From Rhodomyrtus psidioides (Eukaryota > Streptophyta > Magnoliopsida > Myrtales > Myrtaceae), in contig JAILYB010000088.1 of NCBI GenBank assembly GCA_021437785.1, forward strand, positions 1,240,001-1,304,000: a stretch of DNA of 64,000 nt, read 5' to 3'. The stretch's first letter is position 1, and the number at the start of each line of letters is the position of its first letter. Below are positions 35,447-48,272 of this stretch, piece by piece. The position numbers and the translations under genes are program-made. The notes beneath the pieces were generated by a model, which was not told where the DNA came from, made no database searches, and saw only the letters and a list, made by a program, of their open reading frames with translations.

Positions 35447-38400
35447 GCATATCATCCCAAACATACATACTAGGTTATTATGCGATTCGGACCATCACAT
35501 CGACTGTTCCTATAACATTGAGGAAGATGAGAATGAAGGTTATGCGTCTATCCGCAGAGAATGGAATGCCTTTGAGGAATTGATGCCTCCTACTTTAGAA
35601 GAATCGATTATTGTTAATTTGGGAGATACCGTGAATATCAAAGAGGTCAAGATCGGTGGACATTTACCCGAGATGAAAGACTCGAGTTCACTGAATTACT
35701 GAAAGAATATCAAGATGTCTTTGCATGGTCTTACGCTGATATGCCAAGACTGGATCCTAAGATTGTGGAGCATGCATTACCCACGGATCCCAGTGTTAAA
35801 CCTGTCAGGCAAGGTAGCAGACGGATGAAGGCTGAGTTAGAAGACAAAATTAAGGAGGAAGTCATGAAACTTCTCAAGGTATGCTTTATTGAAGCTATCC
35901 CATACTCGGATTGGAAGCTATCCCATACTCGGATTGGATTGCAAATATAGTCCCCATCTTGAAGAAGGATGGTAGAGTTCGGATCTACGTAGATTATCGA
36001 GATCTGAATAGAGCAAGCCCAAAAGACGATTTTCCACTGCCTCACATTGATGTATTGGTGGATAGTACGGCATGGTATGAATTATTCTCATTCATGGATG
36101 GATTCTCGGGATACAACCAAATCTTCATGAAACAGGAAGATAAACCAAAGACTGCTTTTACCACACCATGGGGAAACTTTTGCTACAAGGTTATGCCATT
36201 TGGATTAAAAAACACAGGGGCCACCTATCAGAAGGCTATAGCCACATTATTCCATGATATGATCCACAAAGAAATTGAAGTCTATGTCGATGACATGATC
36301 GCCAAATCCAAGAAGGGGCAGGATCACATACAGGTGTTATGAAAATTATTTGAGCGTCTGCGCAAATATAAGTTGAAGTTGAACCCTAACAAATGCGTAT
36401 TTGGGGCAAAATCTGGGAAACTTCTCGGATTCATGGTCAGTAACGGGGGCATTGAGATTGATCCTTCAAAGATTCAAGCCATCCATGATCTGGCAACTCC
36501 CTCCATAGTAAAAGAAGTAAGAAGCCTTCTGGGGAGACTGGACTATATTGCCAGATTTATCAATCAACTGTCTGATGTGGCTAAACCAATCTTCAAATTA
36601 CTCAAGAAGGGAGCGGGAGTGACATGGGATGCAGAATGCAGTCACGCATTCCAAAAGATTAAGAACTATCTAGTCACTCCGCCGGTACTTGTGCCATCAA
36701 TTCCAGGTCATCCGTTGACCTTGTATCTAACTATAGACTAGGAATCTTTGGGAGCCTTGCTTGCCCAAACATGCCCGATAGATGGTAAAGAAAGAGCCAT
36801 CTATTACTTAAGTAAGAAGTTCACGTCATTTGAAGCAAAATACATACCAGTCGAAAGGGCTTGTGTAGCAACAGTATGGGTGCTTCGTAGATTGGGGCAG
36901 TATACCCTACATCACCACATTCAGCTCATAACAGGAAACGATCCCGTCAAATACCTCCTGGAGAAACCCGCCTTAATTGGGAAATTAGGAAAATGGCAGG
37001 TGATGTTATCTGAATTTGACATTAAATGTTCTCCACAAAAATCAGTAAAAGGGAGGGCTATAGCTGACATGTTGGCAGAAAACTCGTCAAACGGTGAGCC
37101 TTCTAAAATGATAAAGGCAGAAGATCAAATTCTGAACTTAGCAGAGGATAAGTGGGTTATGTATTTCGATGGTGCTGTTAATCTATCAGGAGCAGGCACT
37201 GGGGCAGTACTGATATCCCCTAATGATCAACATTATCCTGTTGCAGCTAAGATGACCTTCCCTTGCACCAATAATATCTCGGAATATGAGGCATGCATTC
37301 TAGGCTTGCGATTGGCCATTTCCATGGGAATACCTAAGCTGCAGGTTTATGGAGATTCCTTGCTCATCATTTTGCAGACACAAGGAGAGTGGAAGACCAA
37401 GGACGCAAAGCTCATCCCTTATCACGAATACCTTGAAGAATTGACGCTTAAGTTCGAAGAAGTGTCATTCGAGTACCTATCAAGGCCTCACAATCAATTT
37501 GCAGATGCGCTAGCCACCCTGGCCTCAATGTTACAAATAACTGATGGGTTGGAAATAGAACCCCTAAGGATCGGCATAGTTAAAAAGCCAGCTTATTGTA
37601 TGCTAATTGAAGAGGAATTTGATGGAGAGCCATGGTATTACGACATCAAGAATTATCTCTCAAAAGGAGAGTTTCCTGAATGATGTCAGCCAGGAGACCG
37701 GAGATACATAACCAAGATAGCCAGCAAATTCTTCCTCTGTGGACAAATACTGTACAAAAGGTCATTTGACTCTACTATGTTGAGGTGTGTAGATGCCAAA
37801 GAAGCAAATATTCTCATGAAGGAGATCCATGAAGGTATATGTGGGCCTCACATGAATGGCAACCTTCTCGCCAGGAAGATCATGTGGCTTGGCTATTATT
37901 GGATGACCATCGAATCAGACTGCTATCAGCATGTCAGGTCATGCCACCAATGCCAAATATATGTCGATAAGATTAATGCACCCCCGAATGAATTGCATCA
38001 AATATCTGATGTTTGGCCTTTTTCTATGTGGGGAATAGACATGATAGGGCCTATTAATCCTGCGGCTTCAAATGATCATCGCTTCATCCTGGTAGCGATT
38101 GATTACTTTACAAAATGGATAGAGGCCACTTCTTACAAGAATGTCACTGCAATAAATGTGGAAAGATTCATTAAAAAAGACATCATCTCCCGATATGGTA
38201 CCCCTCAAGCAATCACCACGGATAATGGATCCAACCTGAACAATAAGATTGTCGATGATCTACTAGATCACTTTGGTATTCGATATCTGAATTCATCCCC
38301 TTACCGCCCGCAGATGAATGGGGCAGTGGAAGCTGCCAACAAAAACATCAAGAGGATCTTGGCTAAAACAGCGGAAAACTACAGAGATTAGCATGAAAGG

Positions 38401-38878
38401 CTACCCTTTGCCTTAATGGCATATCAAACTTCAATCAGGACCTCTACAGGGGCAACTCCCTATAGTCTGGTGTACGGAATGAAAGCGGTCATACCCTTGG
38501 AAATTAAGGTCCCCTCTTTAAGGATCTTATCAGAAGGTAAACTCTTTGAGTCAGAGTACTCTAAGAATAGATATGAACAGCTGAATCTGATAGACGAGAA
38601 GCGTCTTAGAGCGATCTGTCATGGTCAAAGCTACCAGAGAGGGTGGCCAAGTCATTTAATCGAAAAGTTAAAGCCAGAAATTTTAAAGTAAACGACTTGG
38701 TGGTAAGGAAGACTCTGCCAAATGTTGTCCATCCGGGAGGCAAATTTACCCCGAATTACGAGGTCCCTATATTGTCAAGAAAATTCTCACAGGAGGAGCA
38801 TTGATTCTTGTAAACTCTGAAGGAGAAGAATTGGGACACCCTGTAAATTCAGATGCTGTGAAGAAGTATTACCCTTGA
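35447..38878 (+). pseudogene. Element Y RT, RNase H, second RNase H and integrase
   Basis: Domains in order: linker, RT with YVDDMI (about 36280), gypsy RNase H (36740-37060), second archaeal-like RNase H (YFDGAVNLSGAGTGAVL, about 37160, with SEYEACILGL), integrase zinc finger (CHQCQ, about 37945) and core (Asp in GIDMIGP, Asp in TTDNGSN, Glu in GAVEAANKN), and a tail to a TGA at 38876-38878. Lesions: a one-base deletion near 35660; a 23-bp tandem duplication (35891-35936) that shifts the frame; in-frame stops at 36340-36342, 36739-36741, 37681-37683 and 38389-38391; and frameshifts near 38640 and 38770. It is clearly inactive. Confidence 0.88.
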
Positions 38879-39710
38879 AATAAAATCAGATTTGGGTCAT
38901 GTGGCTTATCCCAGATCAATCCGAATCGTCATTGCATAAACACATCATGCATCCATGCATACACTAGCATGTGTTCAATTTTGCAGGGTTTCGAGAAGCA
39001 AACTCAGAATCAGACTCATTCAAACAAAACCCTGGAAAGGAAGGTCATCGACGCCAAATACTAGGTGATATGTATCTGTTCCATCAAAGGTCAAGCCGGC
39101 CTTTACTCACTAGAACATCTCTTTTATCATGCATGCAGGAATGTCTACTGAAGATAGAAGACATCAAAATAATAGCACAGTAAAGTATCTCTCACTTCCT
39201 GTAAGGTAAAAAAAAAACGAGAGAATGAGCGTTCACATGTCTGGACTCAGGAATAAACATTCTATCATGAAAGAATGATGATAAATTCCTTGCATTTACT
39301 ACACGTCTGCCAAAGTTAGAAAGTGTCCAAGCTTGTTTAAAGTATGCATGAGGCGTCATTGAAATCCCTTGTGGAGTAAAACGCCTGGACAAAAATGAAA
39401 TGATCTTTCCAGAAACACAGCTTGCTTAGGCTATCTAACAGGAATATCCCTTTGAATGAGAGGCAAACCCGAACCCTAACGCGTCCCCCATACACTCGAG
39501 AGATGAGGGAAGGGTGGGAATAGGAAACCCTGAATCTGAGGATACAAGGGCACTTCGCATCGATTACATGGATTGGGAAGACGGAGGCATTCATTTCTCT
39601 ATCCTAAACATTGCAGGTGACTATCGATAGCCATTTGAACGACGGTGTCTTTCTTTACCCCTGCCAGGAACCACCCCATACTGGGGCAATCTAGAGGTAC
39701 GCATGGCAGT
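38879..39710 (+). other. Element Y 3' interior, left of nested element C
   Basis: Non-coding part of Y after integrase. No domain seen. It continues at 51742 once element C and one copy of ACCAG are removed. Confidence 0.6.
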
Positions 39711-41786
39711 ACCAGTGTGACATTCTGAATTTCGGCCCTATCTCGAAGCTTATTAATGAATGAATGTCTATCGATGTATTCCAGTTAATCTCGCTCATAA
39801 TTGATCACTCTCGAGTCGACTAACCAAAGGGGAATGGCCATATAGGATTTAAAGTACGTGGACCAAAGAACTTAACCACGAGTCGACGCTTTGACCATAA
39901 GGATCGTCGAGGAAATATTTTGGACCGCTAAAGGTCGATCTAAGAATGGTTTTAGAACGATTTGCTAGTGTCATGTGATTGGCCCACGGGTGATTCCGGA
40001 TGATCATGACATGATTTGCGAATTAACCTAAATCGATTCCTAACGGTCGTAACCTTCGGGACTAGTAATTGACCCTCGCGATTACATGACAACCAAAGCC
40101 GCAGTGGCTCGAGTAACTCTTAAACGTGACATTAGTCGCGGGTCGATACGCGTAACTCCCGAGAGCCGCCCGTTACTCTGAGACTTGCTGGAATGATAAT
40201 TGACTGAATTTAACCATGGATTGGACTTCGAGATTGGACGCCGGGCATTCGAAGATCGCAATGGAGTAAATTTGGACGTCGCCTCATCGAAGATTCATTA
40301 AGATTAGAATTATCCCTGTAACAGTTAGAAAAGCGAAATTCAGATCGACAAGCGAAATCGACCCTTTTACCCTAAACTTAGTACCCTTTTCTATTAGATA
40401 AAGCAAGGGCAATTAGGTCATTTAGCCTTTTAATTATTTGATTGGAAATTGAATGATAGGATGAGACAACCATGACAAGACCAATACCCTACAAACTACT
40501 CCCTTACACAGTGTCTTTCATTGCTACTATTCATGTACTATATCCCACCAACCACTCCACTTCACTTTTCCCTCCAAAGCCCTCTCTCCCTCTTAACTCT
40601 CTCTCTCATTCATTCGGCCACTCCCCCTCCAAAACGACCACCTCTCTCTCTTTCACTCTCTCTCTCATGTTCTCTTCTTTCCCCCTGTTTGCTCTCATTG
40701 TCCCCTCTCCCTTTCGGCCTCTAGGTGGACGATCACCACCTCAAATCACCCTTAGCCGACCTCCTATTCATCACGAGCTGAAGGATAGCTCCGTTTGAAG
40801 CCTGGAACCACTCGAGTACCCCCCCCCCCCCCGACCAGAACCGAACCGGGAGGAGAGGAAGGGCTGTTCTTGAGAAGTCCTTGGCCAATCTTGAGGTAAG
40901 TGACTCTAGGGACCTTAAGGACTAAGATAGGAAGTTATAGACTTATGTTAGAAGTAATATTGAAGTTGTTCTTGGCCGTGTGATGCATGAACTCCTAGGG
41001 ACCAGATCGGTTCGCCGAGGACAAGCTTTGCACCGCGCCACTTCCACGCCGTCTTCGCCGGTTTCCTTGGACCTTTGAGCTAGGTAAGCTTGTTCTAACC
41101 CTTAGCTAAGACCTTGTGTGATGGAAGGACTGAGTTAGAGTTAGATTTATTAAGTTTATGGACTGCTTTGGCGAGACACCCTAAGGGACCGAATTCTGCC
41201 CATGGTGAACCGTATGAACCGATGCCTTGTAATGCTTATGATGTTGATTCCATGGTTAAACTAGGCTATTGTACGCGTCCTCGTAGTGGTCGAATGGCTT
41301 ATGGTAGCGTTCAAAGTATTAAACCTTGCTAGAACCTAATTGTGATGCCAAAACCCTTACTTGCGCCTAGATGTGTTCGACCATGGTGTAGCTTTGGTGA
41401 TACGTGGCTTGAAAGTGTTCTAGCGTTCTTATTTGAATTCTGGTCGTAGGCTCTAATGTGGGGATTAATTGATGGAATGGCGCCGTAGTGGTAAAGATTA
41501 ACCTTGTGTGACTATTTAATGAGTTATGTGGCTTAATTAATCGAATGGCTTTGAGGAATTGTGATAGGGCCGAATGGCCATGGTGATAACAAGTGAGTTA
41601 TTCCAATCAAAATACGAATGATCGCGAAGCATTGCAATGGCCTTGATTGATTGGATAATGTGTTGATATGCCGTGATATGGATTTGTGATTGGAACGGCC
41701 GCATGGTCCTTGTATGGACATTATGCACATGTGATTGTTTTATGCTATAAATGGTTGAATTATAAGCCTAAGTGCATATAGCGCCC

Positions 41787-41945
41787 TGATGCGTTAAACA
41801 CGGGGCTTAACGATATCTTGATGCGTTAAACGTGGGATAGACCTGAGTCGTTAAACGCGGGTCATGAGAGATGGCCTTTGGAACCTGATGCGTTAAACGC
41901 GGGTTCAGTGGTTAACCAAGCCTGAGGCGTTATTACGCGGGTTGA
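41787..41945 (+). repeat. Tandem repeat with GCGTTAAACGCGGG core in element C LTR
   Basis: Five imperfect units of about 30-37 bp built on CTGATGCGTTAAACGCGGG. The partner LTR has the same array at about 50342-50505. It lies inside the predicted LTR intron. The cores are partly self-complementary (GCGTTAAACGC). Confidence 0.75.
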
Positions 41946-41967
41946 GCCATGAGAATTGCAGTCGTAT

Positions 41968-41973
<6 letters not shown>

Positions 41974-42015
<42 letters not shown>
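41974..42015 (+). repeat. (TA)n microsatellite
   Basis: About 42 bp of TA repeat; the same site in the other LTR (50535-50554) has about 20 bp. The difference arose after insertion or reflects assembly of a simple repeat. Confidence 0.9.
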
Positions 42016-42018
<3 letters not shown>

Positions 42019-42272
42019 AGCTATCCTATGTATTATGAGATGTTAAGTGCCAAGGTACGAAAGCCAAGCCTAGTCTAGATTGGTGCGTTGAATGACAATG
42101 CATGTCTTGATTGAGTTGTCGTGTGCCATTTGCCTGAAATTCGCATGGTCGGTCATTGCATGCGTTTGGTATGTTCGGAAATCCCGATTGCCTAGCTTAG
42201 GGTTAGGACTAGCTTATTGAGTTTATCTCACCCCGTCGTGGGACCCACCTTTTCAGACCCCAAGCCTTGATC

Positions 42273-42831
42273 ATGCCGCTGCCAGCTTTTGGGGTGCCAG
42301 TGATGACCGAGAAGCACCTTACTGAGTACCCAGTGGGTGAGGATAGGGGTTTTTATTTGGGAGCGTAGTACCGTCTGGGTGGACGATGGGACTGATCATT
42401 GGAGGCCAGATAGGTATGCAGCATGGTGGTATCGAGACGGCGACACTACTTGGGGACCCCTGAGATCTTTTGATGTGCCCTGGGACATTGCCGACAAGCA
42501 GGACCCGATGATCGTGTCTCCTCCTGATGGCGAGATTTCTGACCCGGAGACAGATCTCGAGCCAGGTATGGGCTTCCCCGCGGCTCAGTCACAGAACCCC
42601 ATTACAGATGGCGAGGTCATCGAGCCCTCTAATGCCGACGACGATCCCATGGAGGAGGCAGGGTTTGAGTGGGAGATTGTAGGTGTCGAGGGCGAGCCCA
42701 TGGATTTAGGGTCCGACTCAGAAGAGGAAGACGTCCCAGTGTATTTCGAGTCAGAGCCAGATGAAGATGTCCCAGAGGAGCCTCAGCCGGGTGATTGGGT
42801 ACAGTACCACCACGCATTCGGTGTTATCTGA
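42273..42831 (+). pseudogene. LTR-embedded acidic ORF, 5' LTR copy of element C (frameshifted)
   Basis: Same ORF as at 50813-51370. The ATG at 42273 lies 16 nt after the TTTTCAG acceptor-like site. A one-base insertion in a G run (GATAGGGG, 42346-42349; the partner has GGG) breaks the frame about 25 codons in. The rest stays open in the partner's frame to a TGA at 42829-42831, with the acidic tail (LGSDSEEEDVPVYFESEPDE) intact. Confidence 0.6.
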
Positions 42832-43209
42832 TCTGTCAGCAGCGAGCCTATCCCTTAGGCATGGTAGTAGCCTCTGACTTTTGGAGTGTCCCTTAGGATA
42901 GCGACGCGTGTCCCTTAGTAGATGGTTTCTTTTGAGTAGGCTAACCCTTTTCCTCTAGCCTTGGTTATGTATGGTAGTTCACGTGTATTTTGTAAAACTG
43001 AATCTATGTTATTTAATGGTTAAGTGTCTCTTTTCCTTAAGTCATCTTGTTATCTTATATAAAGGAGTTATGTATGTCGCTTCCGCATGTGCATATGAGT
43101 CTCATTAACTAGTGCGTGCCGTTGGATCCTGGGTAAGAGGTTAAACAGTACGGCAGTAAGGCGATGTAGCGTGCTTGGAAGGACTCATGGCGTGTCATCC
43201 CCTCTTGTT

Positions 43210-43221
43210 TGGTATCAGAGC
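43210..43221 (+). promoter_or_regulatory. Primer-binding site of element C
   Basis: TGGTATCAGAGC, 12 bp after the 5' LTR, of initiator tRNA-Met type. The following AAGGTCAGCTCGATCC is shared with element A (9901-9916). Confidence 0.92.
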
Positions 43222-43668
43222 AAGGTCAGCTCGATCCAAGTTGGTTGAGGACTGGAGTAATAAGGTGTGATGATTTGAGGATAACTGAATAGCGAGACCT
43301 TAGGGATTCGCTTGAGTTAGGCATGAAATGCATGACATGTGAAATGGCGCTTGTGATTGGCATATTGGCTTGCATCACCTTTGGTAGACTTAAGGCTATA
43401 GGGCTTCGTACTTGGCACTAAGTGTTGATTGCTGATTGCTGGATTGGATAGCTAATTGTGATTTGGTGAAGTTGCTGAAGCAACTGAATGTGTGGTACGA
43501 TTGTGATTCCCTAAGTGTGATGCTTCTGATGGGTTCTTGAGTAATGATTGTCTTAACTGTAATTGCTGCTGTGATAGTGGCGTAGCCTTGCTAGACTTAA
43601 GTAGATGGCTTAGGTATCTAATTCCTGGATGGAATTATAGTGACTGAGGTGTTGTGAGACTTAGCGAG

Positions 43669-44830
43669 ATGAACAACCGAACCAGAGGTACTGAAGGGGC
43701 GTCTAGCTCTAGGCCGCAAGTGGTGGAAGATCCTAGGTACGATGGAGTCATGAGGATCTTAGAGGAAATCGGGAACTTGATGGGTAGACAGGCCCAGGAA
43801 AGGGCTGCTGCCGTCGCCCAGGCCGCTGAGGCTGCCGTCGCTGCCGCCAATCTGGCGAATGGAAACAACGGGAATAATGGACATGACAATGAAGGTGGCA
43901 ATGCCCAAGGGCAAGGGAATCGCGTGATGGGCCAACTGATGGAGCACTTTATGAAGCTGAATCCATCGAAGTTTGATGGTACAGGGGACCCTGGAGCTGC
44001 CCCTGCTTGGATTGAGGAGTTGGAGAAGGTATTTGAAGTGCTGGGTTGTACTGAAGCTGAGAAAGTAATCCTAGCTGTGTACCAGCTTCGTGGAATGCGA
44101 ATGATTGGTGGAAGGCCACCAAGGGAAGAGTTTTGCCTGAAGGAACGGAACCGAATTGGACTGTCTTCTCTGAAGTTTTCAATGCTAAGTATTTCTCCAG
44201 AGCGGCTCAAGAACAGAAGATGGTTGAATTCCAGAATCTCCGCCAAAACCAGATGACTATTGACCAGTATGAGGCTGAATTCGTGAGACTGTCCAAGTAT
44301 GCCCCAAGGATGGTCGAAAACCCTGAGGACAGGGCAAGAAGATTTAGGGATGGATTGAGACCTGACCTTCGTAGCTAGTTGGTGCTGTTGGACTTACAAG
44401 GTTATGATGCGATCTACGAGAGAAGCCAATTAGTGGAAAGAGATATGAAGGAAAGAGGAATCGCTTCTGGATCGCGGTTCACTCCTGCTAGGGATAACCG
44501 CCAATTCGGCAAGAGGCCGATGGCGAGCAATCGACGTTTTGTCCCTTCGGCCAGAAAGAATATTAGTAAGCCTGCTCACCAGTCGAACTGGAACTGTCGC
44601 TTGTGCGGGCGGAAGCATGGCAATGGACCTTGCCCAAGCAGGACGGACGCATGCTTCAAGTGTGGCCAGCTGGGCCATCACATAAGGAATTCCCCAAGCC
44701 AAGTACAAGGACCTCAAGCTCAAGGAAACCGACTACCAGTGGGACCGCAGGCTGGAGCCCAGCAGAACAACGCAAATAGGCCGCCAGCTCAAGGAAGGGT
44801 GTATGCTGTGGCGCGAAGGGAAGCGAGAAC
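43669..44830 (+). pseudogene. Element C gag, broken
   Basis: Structural gag of a Tekay chromovirus. ATG at 43669. It has an Ala/Asn-rich linker, then the capsid region (MKLNPSKFDGTGDPGAAPAW, about 43950). A one-base deletion near 44097 shifts the frame. The continuation carries EAEFVRLSKYAPRMV (about 44275), an in-frame TAG at 44376-44378, and a zinc knuckle CFKCGQLGHHIRNS (about 44652) whose final Cys has become Ser. A second one-base deletion near 44825 leads into protease. The knuckle change alone should impair RNA packaging. Confidence 0.88.
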
Positions 44831-47800
44831 ACGCCTGGCGTGGTCACAGGTACGGTTACTTTGTGTGATCATGCTGCATATGCCTTGTTTGATCCTAGAG
44901 CATCGCATTCGTTCATATCTACCCAGTTTGCTGATTTGGTTAGAATTGAATTAAGACCGTTGGATGTGATATTGCATGTTACCACCCCGTTAAAGGATAA
45001 AGTGTTGGTTTCACTAGGCTGTCCAAATTGTAAGATAGCCATTGGTGGTAGTGAGGAACGAATAGATTTAGCCATGCTGCCTATGTTTGACTTTGACGTG
45101 ATTATCGAGATGGATTGGTTAAGTAGGCAAAGGGCTGTCGTTGATTGTGGTAGCAGGGTGATTCATTTCCATGCTAATGATCACCCTCGATTCGAGTTTG
45201 TGGGAAGTCAAGGAGGAACCTCAATCCCTTTGATTTCGTCACTTGAGGTGACTAGGCTTTTGGACGAAGGATGCCAGGCATACTTAGCTGCCGTAATGGA
45301 TCCGACCGTAGAGGAACCAAAGCTAGAGGATATAGCTGTGGTGCGTGACTTTCCCGATGTCTTTCCTCAAGAGTTACCAGGGTTACCTCCAGAAAGGGAA
45401 ATAGAGTTTGTGATCGAATTGGCACTTGGAACGGAACCGATCTCGAAGGCACCCTATAGGATGTCCTTGTCGGAGTTGAAGGAATTGAAGGTTCATATGC
45501 AAGAACTGCTGGACAAAGGATTTATTCGTCCAAGTGCTTCACCTTGGGGAGCACCAGTCTTGTTTGTAAGGAAGAAGGACGGGTCATTGCGCTTATACAT
45601 TGACTACAGGCAGTTGAACCAGGTGACTATCAAGAACAAGTACCATTGCCAAGGATTGATGACTTGTTTGACCAATTGCAAGGAGCGTCTGTGTTCTCCA
45701 AGATAGACCTAATGACGGGTTATCACCAGTTGAGGATTAAGAAGGAAGATATACCGAAGACAGCTTTTCGGACGAGATATGGGCACTATGAGTTTACGGT
45801 CATGCCGTTTGGATTGACTAATGCCCCAGCCGATTTTATGGATTTGATGCATAGAGTGTTTAAGGAATACTTGGATCAGTTCGTCATTGTCTTCATCGAC
45901 GACATCTTGATTTACTCAAAGAGTACTGAGGAGCATGGGGAGCAATTGAGTATAGTTCTACGGACGTTAAGGGAACACTCGTTGTACGCCAAGTTCAGTA
46001 AGTGCGAGTTTTGGCTTAACGAAGTTGCGTTCCTTGGACATGTCATATGTGGAAATGGAATTTCAGTAGACCTAGCAAAGATCGAGGCAGTAACGAATTG
46101 GCCTAGACCTACGTCAGTAACAGAGGTTCGAAGCTTCCTAGGATTGGCAGGGTATTACCGAAGGTTCGTGGAAAAGTTCTCCTCGATAGCTACTCCTTTG
46201 ATGAGGCTGACTAAGAAGGATACCCGATTTGAATGGACGGATAAGTGTGAAAGGAGTTTTCAAGAACTCAAGCACTGTTTGACGACTGCACCAGTGTTGA
46301 CCATTCCTTCGGGACCTGGAGGTTATGAGATTTATAGCGATGCGTCGCTGAAGGGGTTAGGATGCGTCCTGATGCAACATGGAAGAGTTGTAGCTTATGC
46401 ATCGCGACAGTTAGGGCCTCATGAGATGAATTACCCGACGCATGATTTGGAATTAGCAGCTATCATCTTCGCCTTGAAAATTTGGAGGCATTACTTGTGT
46501 GGAGAAAGATTTCAGATTTACACGGACCACCAGAGTTTGAAGTACTTGTTTTCCCAAAAGGAGTTGAACATGAGGCAACGTCGATGGATGGAGTTGCTCA
46601 AGGACTATGATTGTGATATCCTGTATCACCCCGAAAAGGCAAATAAGGTTACGGATGCACTTAGTCGGAAATCGAGCATTGCGCATTTGATGGTTAAGGA
46701 ATGGACTCTGTTGGAAGGAATAAGGGATTCAGAGTTTAAACTTGAAGTTTGTCAGCTGTCTTGTCTCCTAGCAACGTTGAGGATTGAGCCGAAAATTCAT
46801 GAGAAAGTGAAGGCTTTACAATCTACGGACCCCGACTTCCAAAAGATCCTGGAAATGGATGCCGGAAAAAGGAAACTTGACTTTCAAGTATCTGAGGATG
46901 GGATTCTGAAGTTTCATGGACGCCTGTGCGTGCCCAGTGACGAGGAGCTAAGTGAAAAGATCTTATCGGAAGCTCATAGGAGCAACTATAGTATCCATCA
47001 GGGTAGCACGAAGAAGTATCAGAATCTGCGTCATCACTACTGGTGGAACGGAATGAAAATGGACGTAGCTAAGCATGTGGCGAAGTGTTTGACGTGCCAA
47101 CAGGTTAAGGCTCATCATTGTAAGCCTGGTGGAATGTTACAGCCTTTGGAAATCCCCGAGTGGAAGTGGGAGCACATCACCATGGACTTTGTCATGGGTT
47201 TGCCAAGGAGTCAGAGTGGACATGATTCTATCTGGGTGATCGTGGATAGATTGACTAAATCTGCGCACTTCTTGGCAGTAAGAAAAGATTTCGCGATGGA
47301 TAGATACGCAGAGTTGTACATGAAGTACATAGTTCGCCTTCATGGAGTTCCAGTGACGATTACTTCAGACAGAGATCCCAAGTTTACCGCTTCATTTTGG
47401 AAAAGCCTACAAGAGGCTTTGGGGACGAAACTACAGTACATCACCGCTTATCACCCCCAGACAGACGGACAATCTGAAAGGACAATTCAGACGCTTGAAG
47501 ATATGCTGAGAGCTTGCGTGTTCGATTTTAAAAGAGGTTGGGAAGATCAGTTACACTTGGTAGAGTTTGCCTATAACAACAATTACCAACAGAGCATCGG
47601 AATGGCACCGTTCGAAGCATTGTACGGTAGAACATGCAGGACTCCTTTATGCTGGGATGAGGTTGGTGAAAGAAGCATAACAGGCCCTGAACTAGTGGAA
47701 CAGTCAGTTGAGGTAGTAAAGGCCATAAGGGAAAGGTTGAGAACTGCACAGAGTCGTCAGAAGAGTTACGCCGACAAGCGGCGTAGACCTCTAGAGTTTC

Positions 47801-48222
47801 AAGTAGGAGATCATGTTTTCTTGAAAGTGTCACCGATGAAAGGATTATCTCGGTTTGGAAAGAAAGGAAAGTTGAGTCCGAGGTACGTAGGCCCTTTTGA
47901 AATCTTAGAGCGAATTGGGACTTTGGCCTATAGACTCGCCTTGCCGCCAAGTTTGTCACAAGTTCACAATGTATTCCATGTATCGATGCTGAGAAAGTAT
48001 GAACCGGACGCGACTCATGCGCTGGACCATGAAGTGATAGAAGTGGACGACCGAGTATCGTATATGGAAAGGCCTGTTAGGATCGAGGACAGAAAGGAGC
48101 AAGTCCTAAGGAACAAGACGATTCCACTAGTGAAAGTGATCTGGGAGCACCATGGAACTGAAGGAGCCACCTGGGAAAGTGAGGAAACGATGAGGCGTCA
48201 GCACCCCCATTTGTTTGAGTAG
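44831..48222 (+). pseudogene. Element C pol: protease, RT, RNase H, integrase, chromodomain
   Basis: The protease motif reads LFDPRASHSF (about 44893) where the family has Gly after the Asp-x pair, so the active-site loop is altered. The RT begins about 45450, and a one-base deletion near 45638 splits it. From 45646 an 858-codon frame is open to 48222, with RT motif FIDDILIYS, RNase H (YSDASLKGLGCVL, about 46330), the integrase HHCC finger (about 46970-47110), the core with Asp in TMDFVMG, Asp in TSDRDPKF and Glu in DGQSERT, and a C-terminal chromodomain (about 48040-48222, VKVIWEHHGTEGATWE). The chromodomain steers integration toward marked chromatin. One lesion in RT plus the protease change make it inactive as it stands. 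Confidence 0.93.
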
Positions 48223-48259
48223 GTGGTTGTAATGTAAATTTCAAGGACGAAATTTTTGT

Positions 48260-48272
48260 AAGGGGGAAAGAG
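48260..48272 (+). promoter_or_regulatory. Polypurine tract of element C
   Basis: AAGGGGGAAAGAG, one base before the 3' LTR. Confidence 0.85.

Larger units (their letters stand above)
39716..43197 (+). repeat. Element C 5' LTR (3.48 kb)
   Basis: Contains, in order, a CT-rich tract (about 40560-40720), a run of 14 C (40819-40832), a consensus donor CTTGAG/GTAAGT at 40896, a 35-bp-type tandem repeat (41787-41945), a (TA)n tract, the conserved TCTCACCCCGTCGTG block ending TTTTCAG at 42256, and the ORF described below. A second donor-like site AG/GTAAGC lies near 41080. Pairing with 48274-51736 is close throughout, with the (TA)n the main length change. Confidence 0.93.

Noticed and set aside
40472..40798. 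A 108-codon frame in the CT-rich part of C's LTR
   Set aside because: Ser/Leu/Pro low complexity from CT repeats; it is not kept as the same protein in the partner LTR after the C run and is better read as leader sequence.
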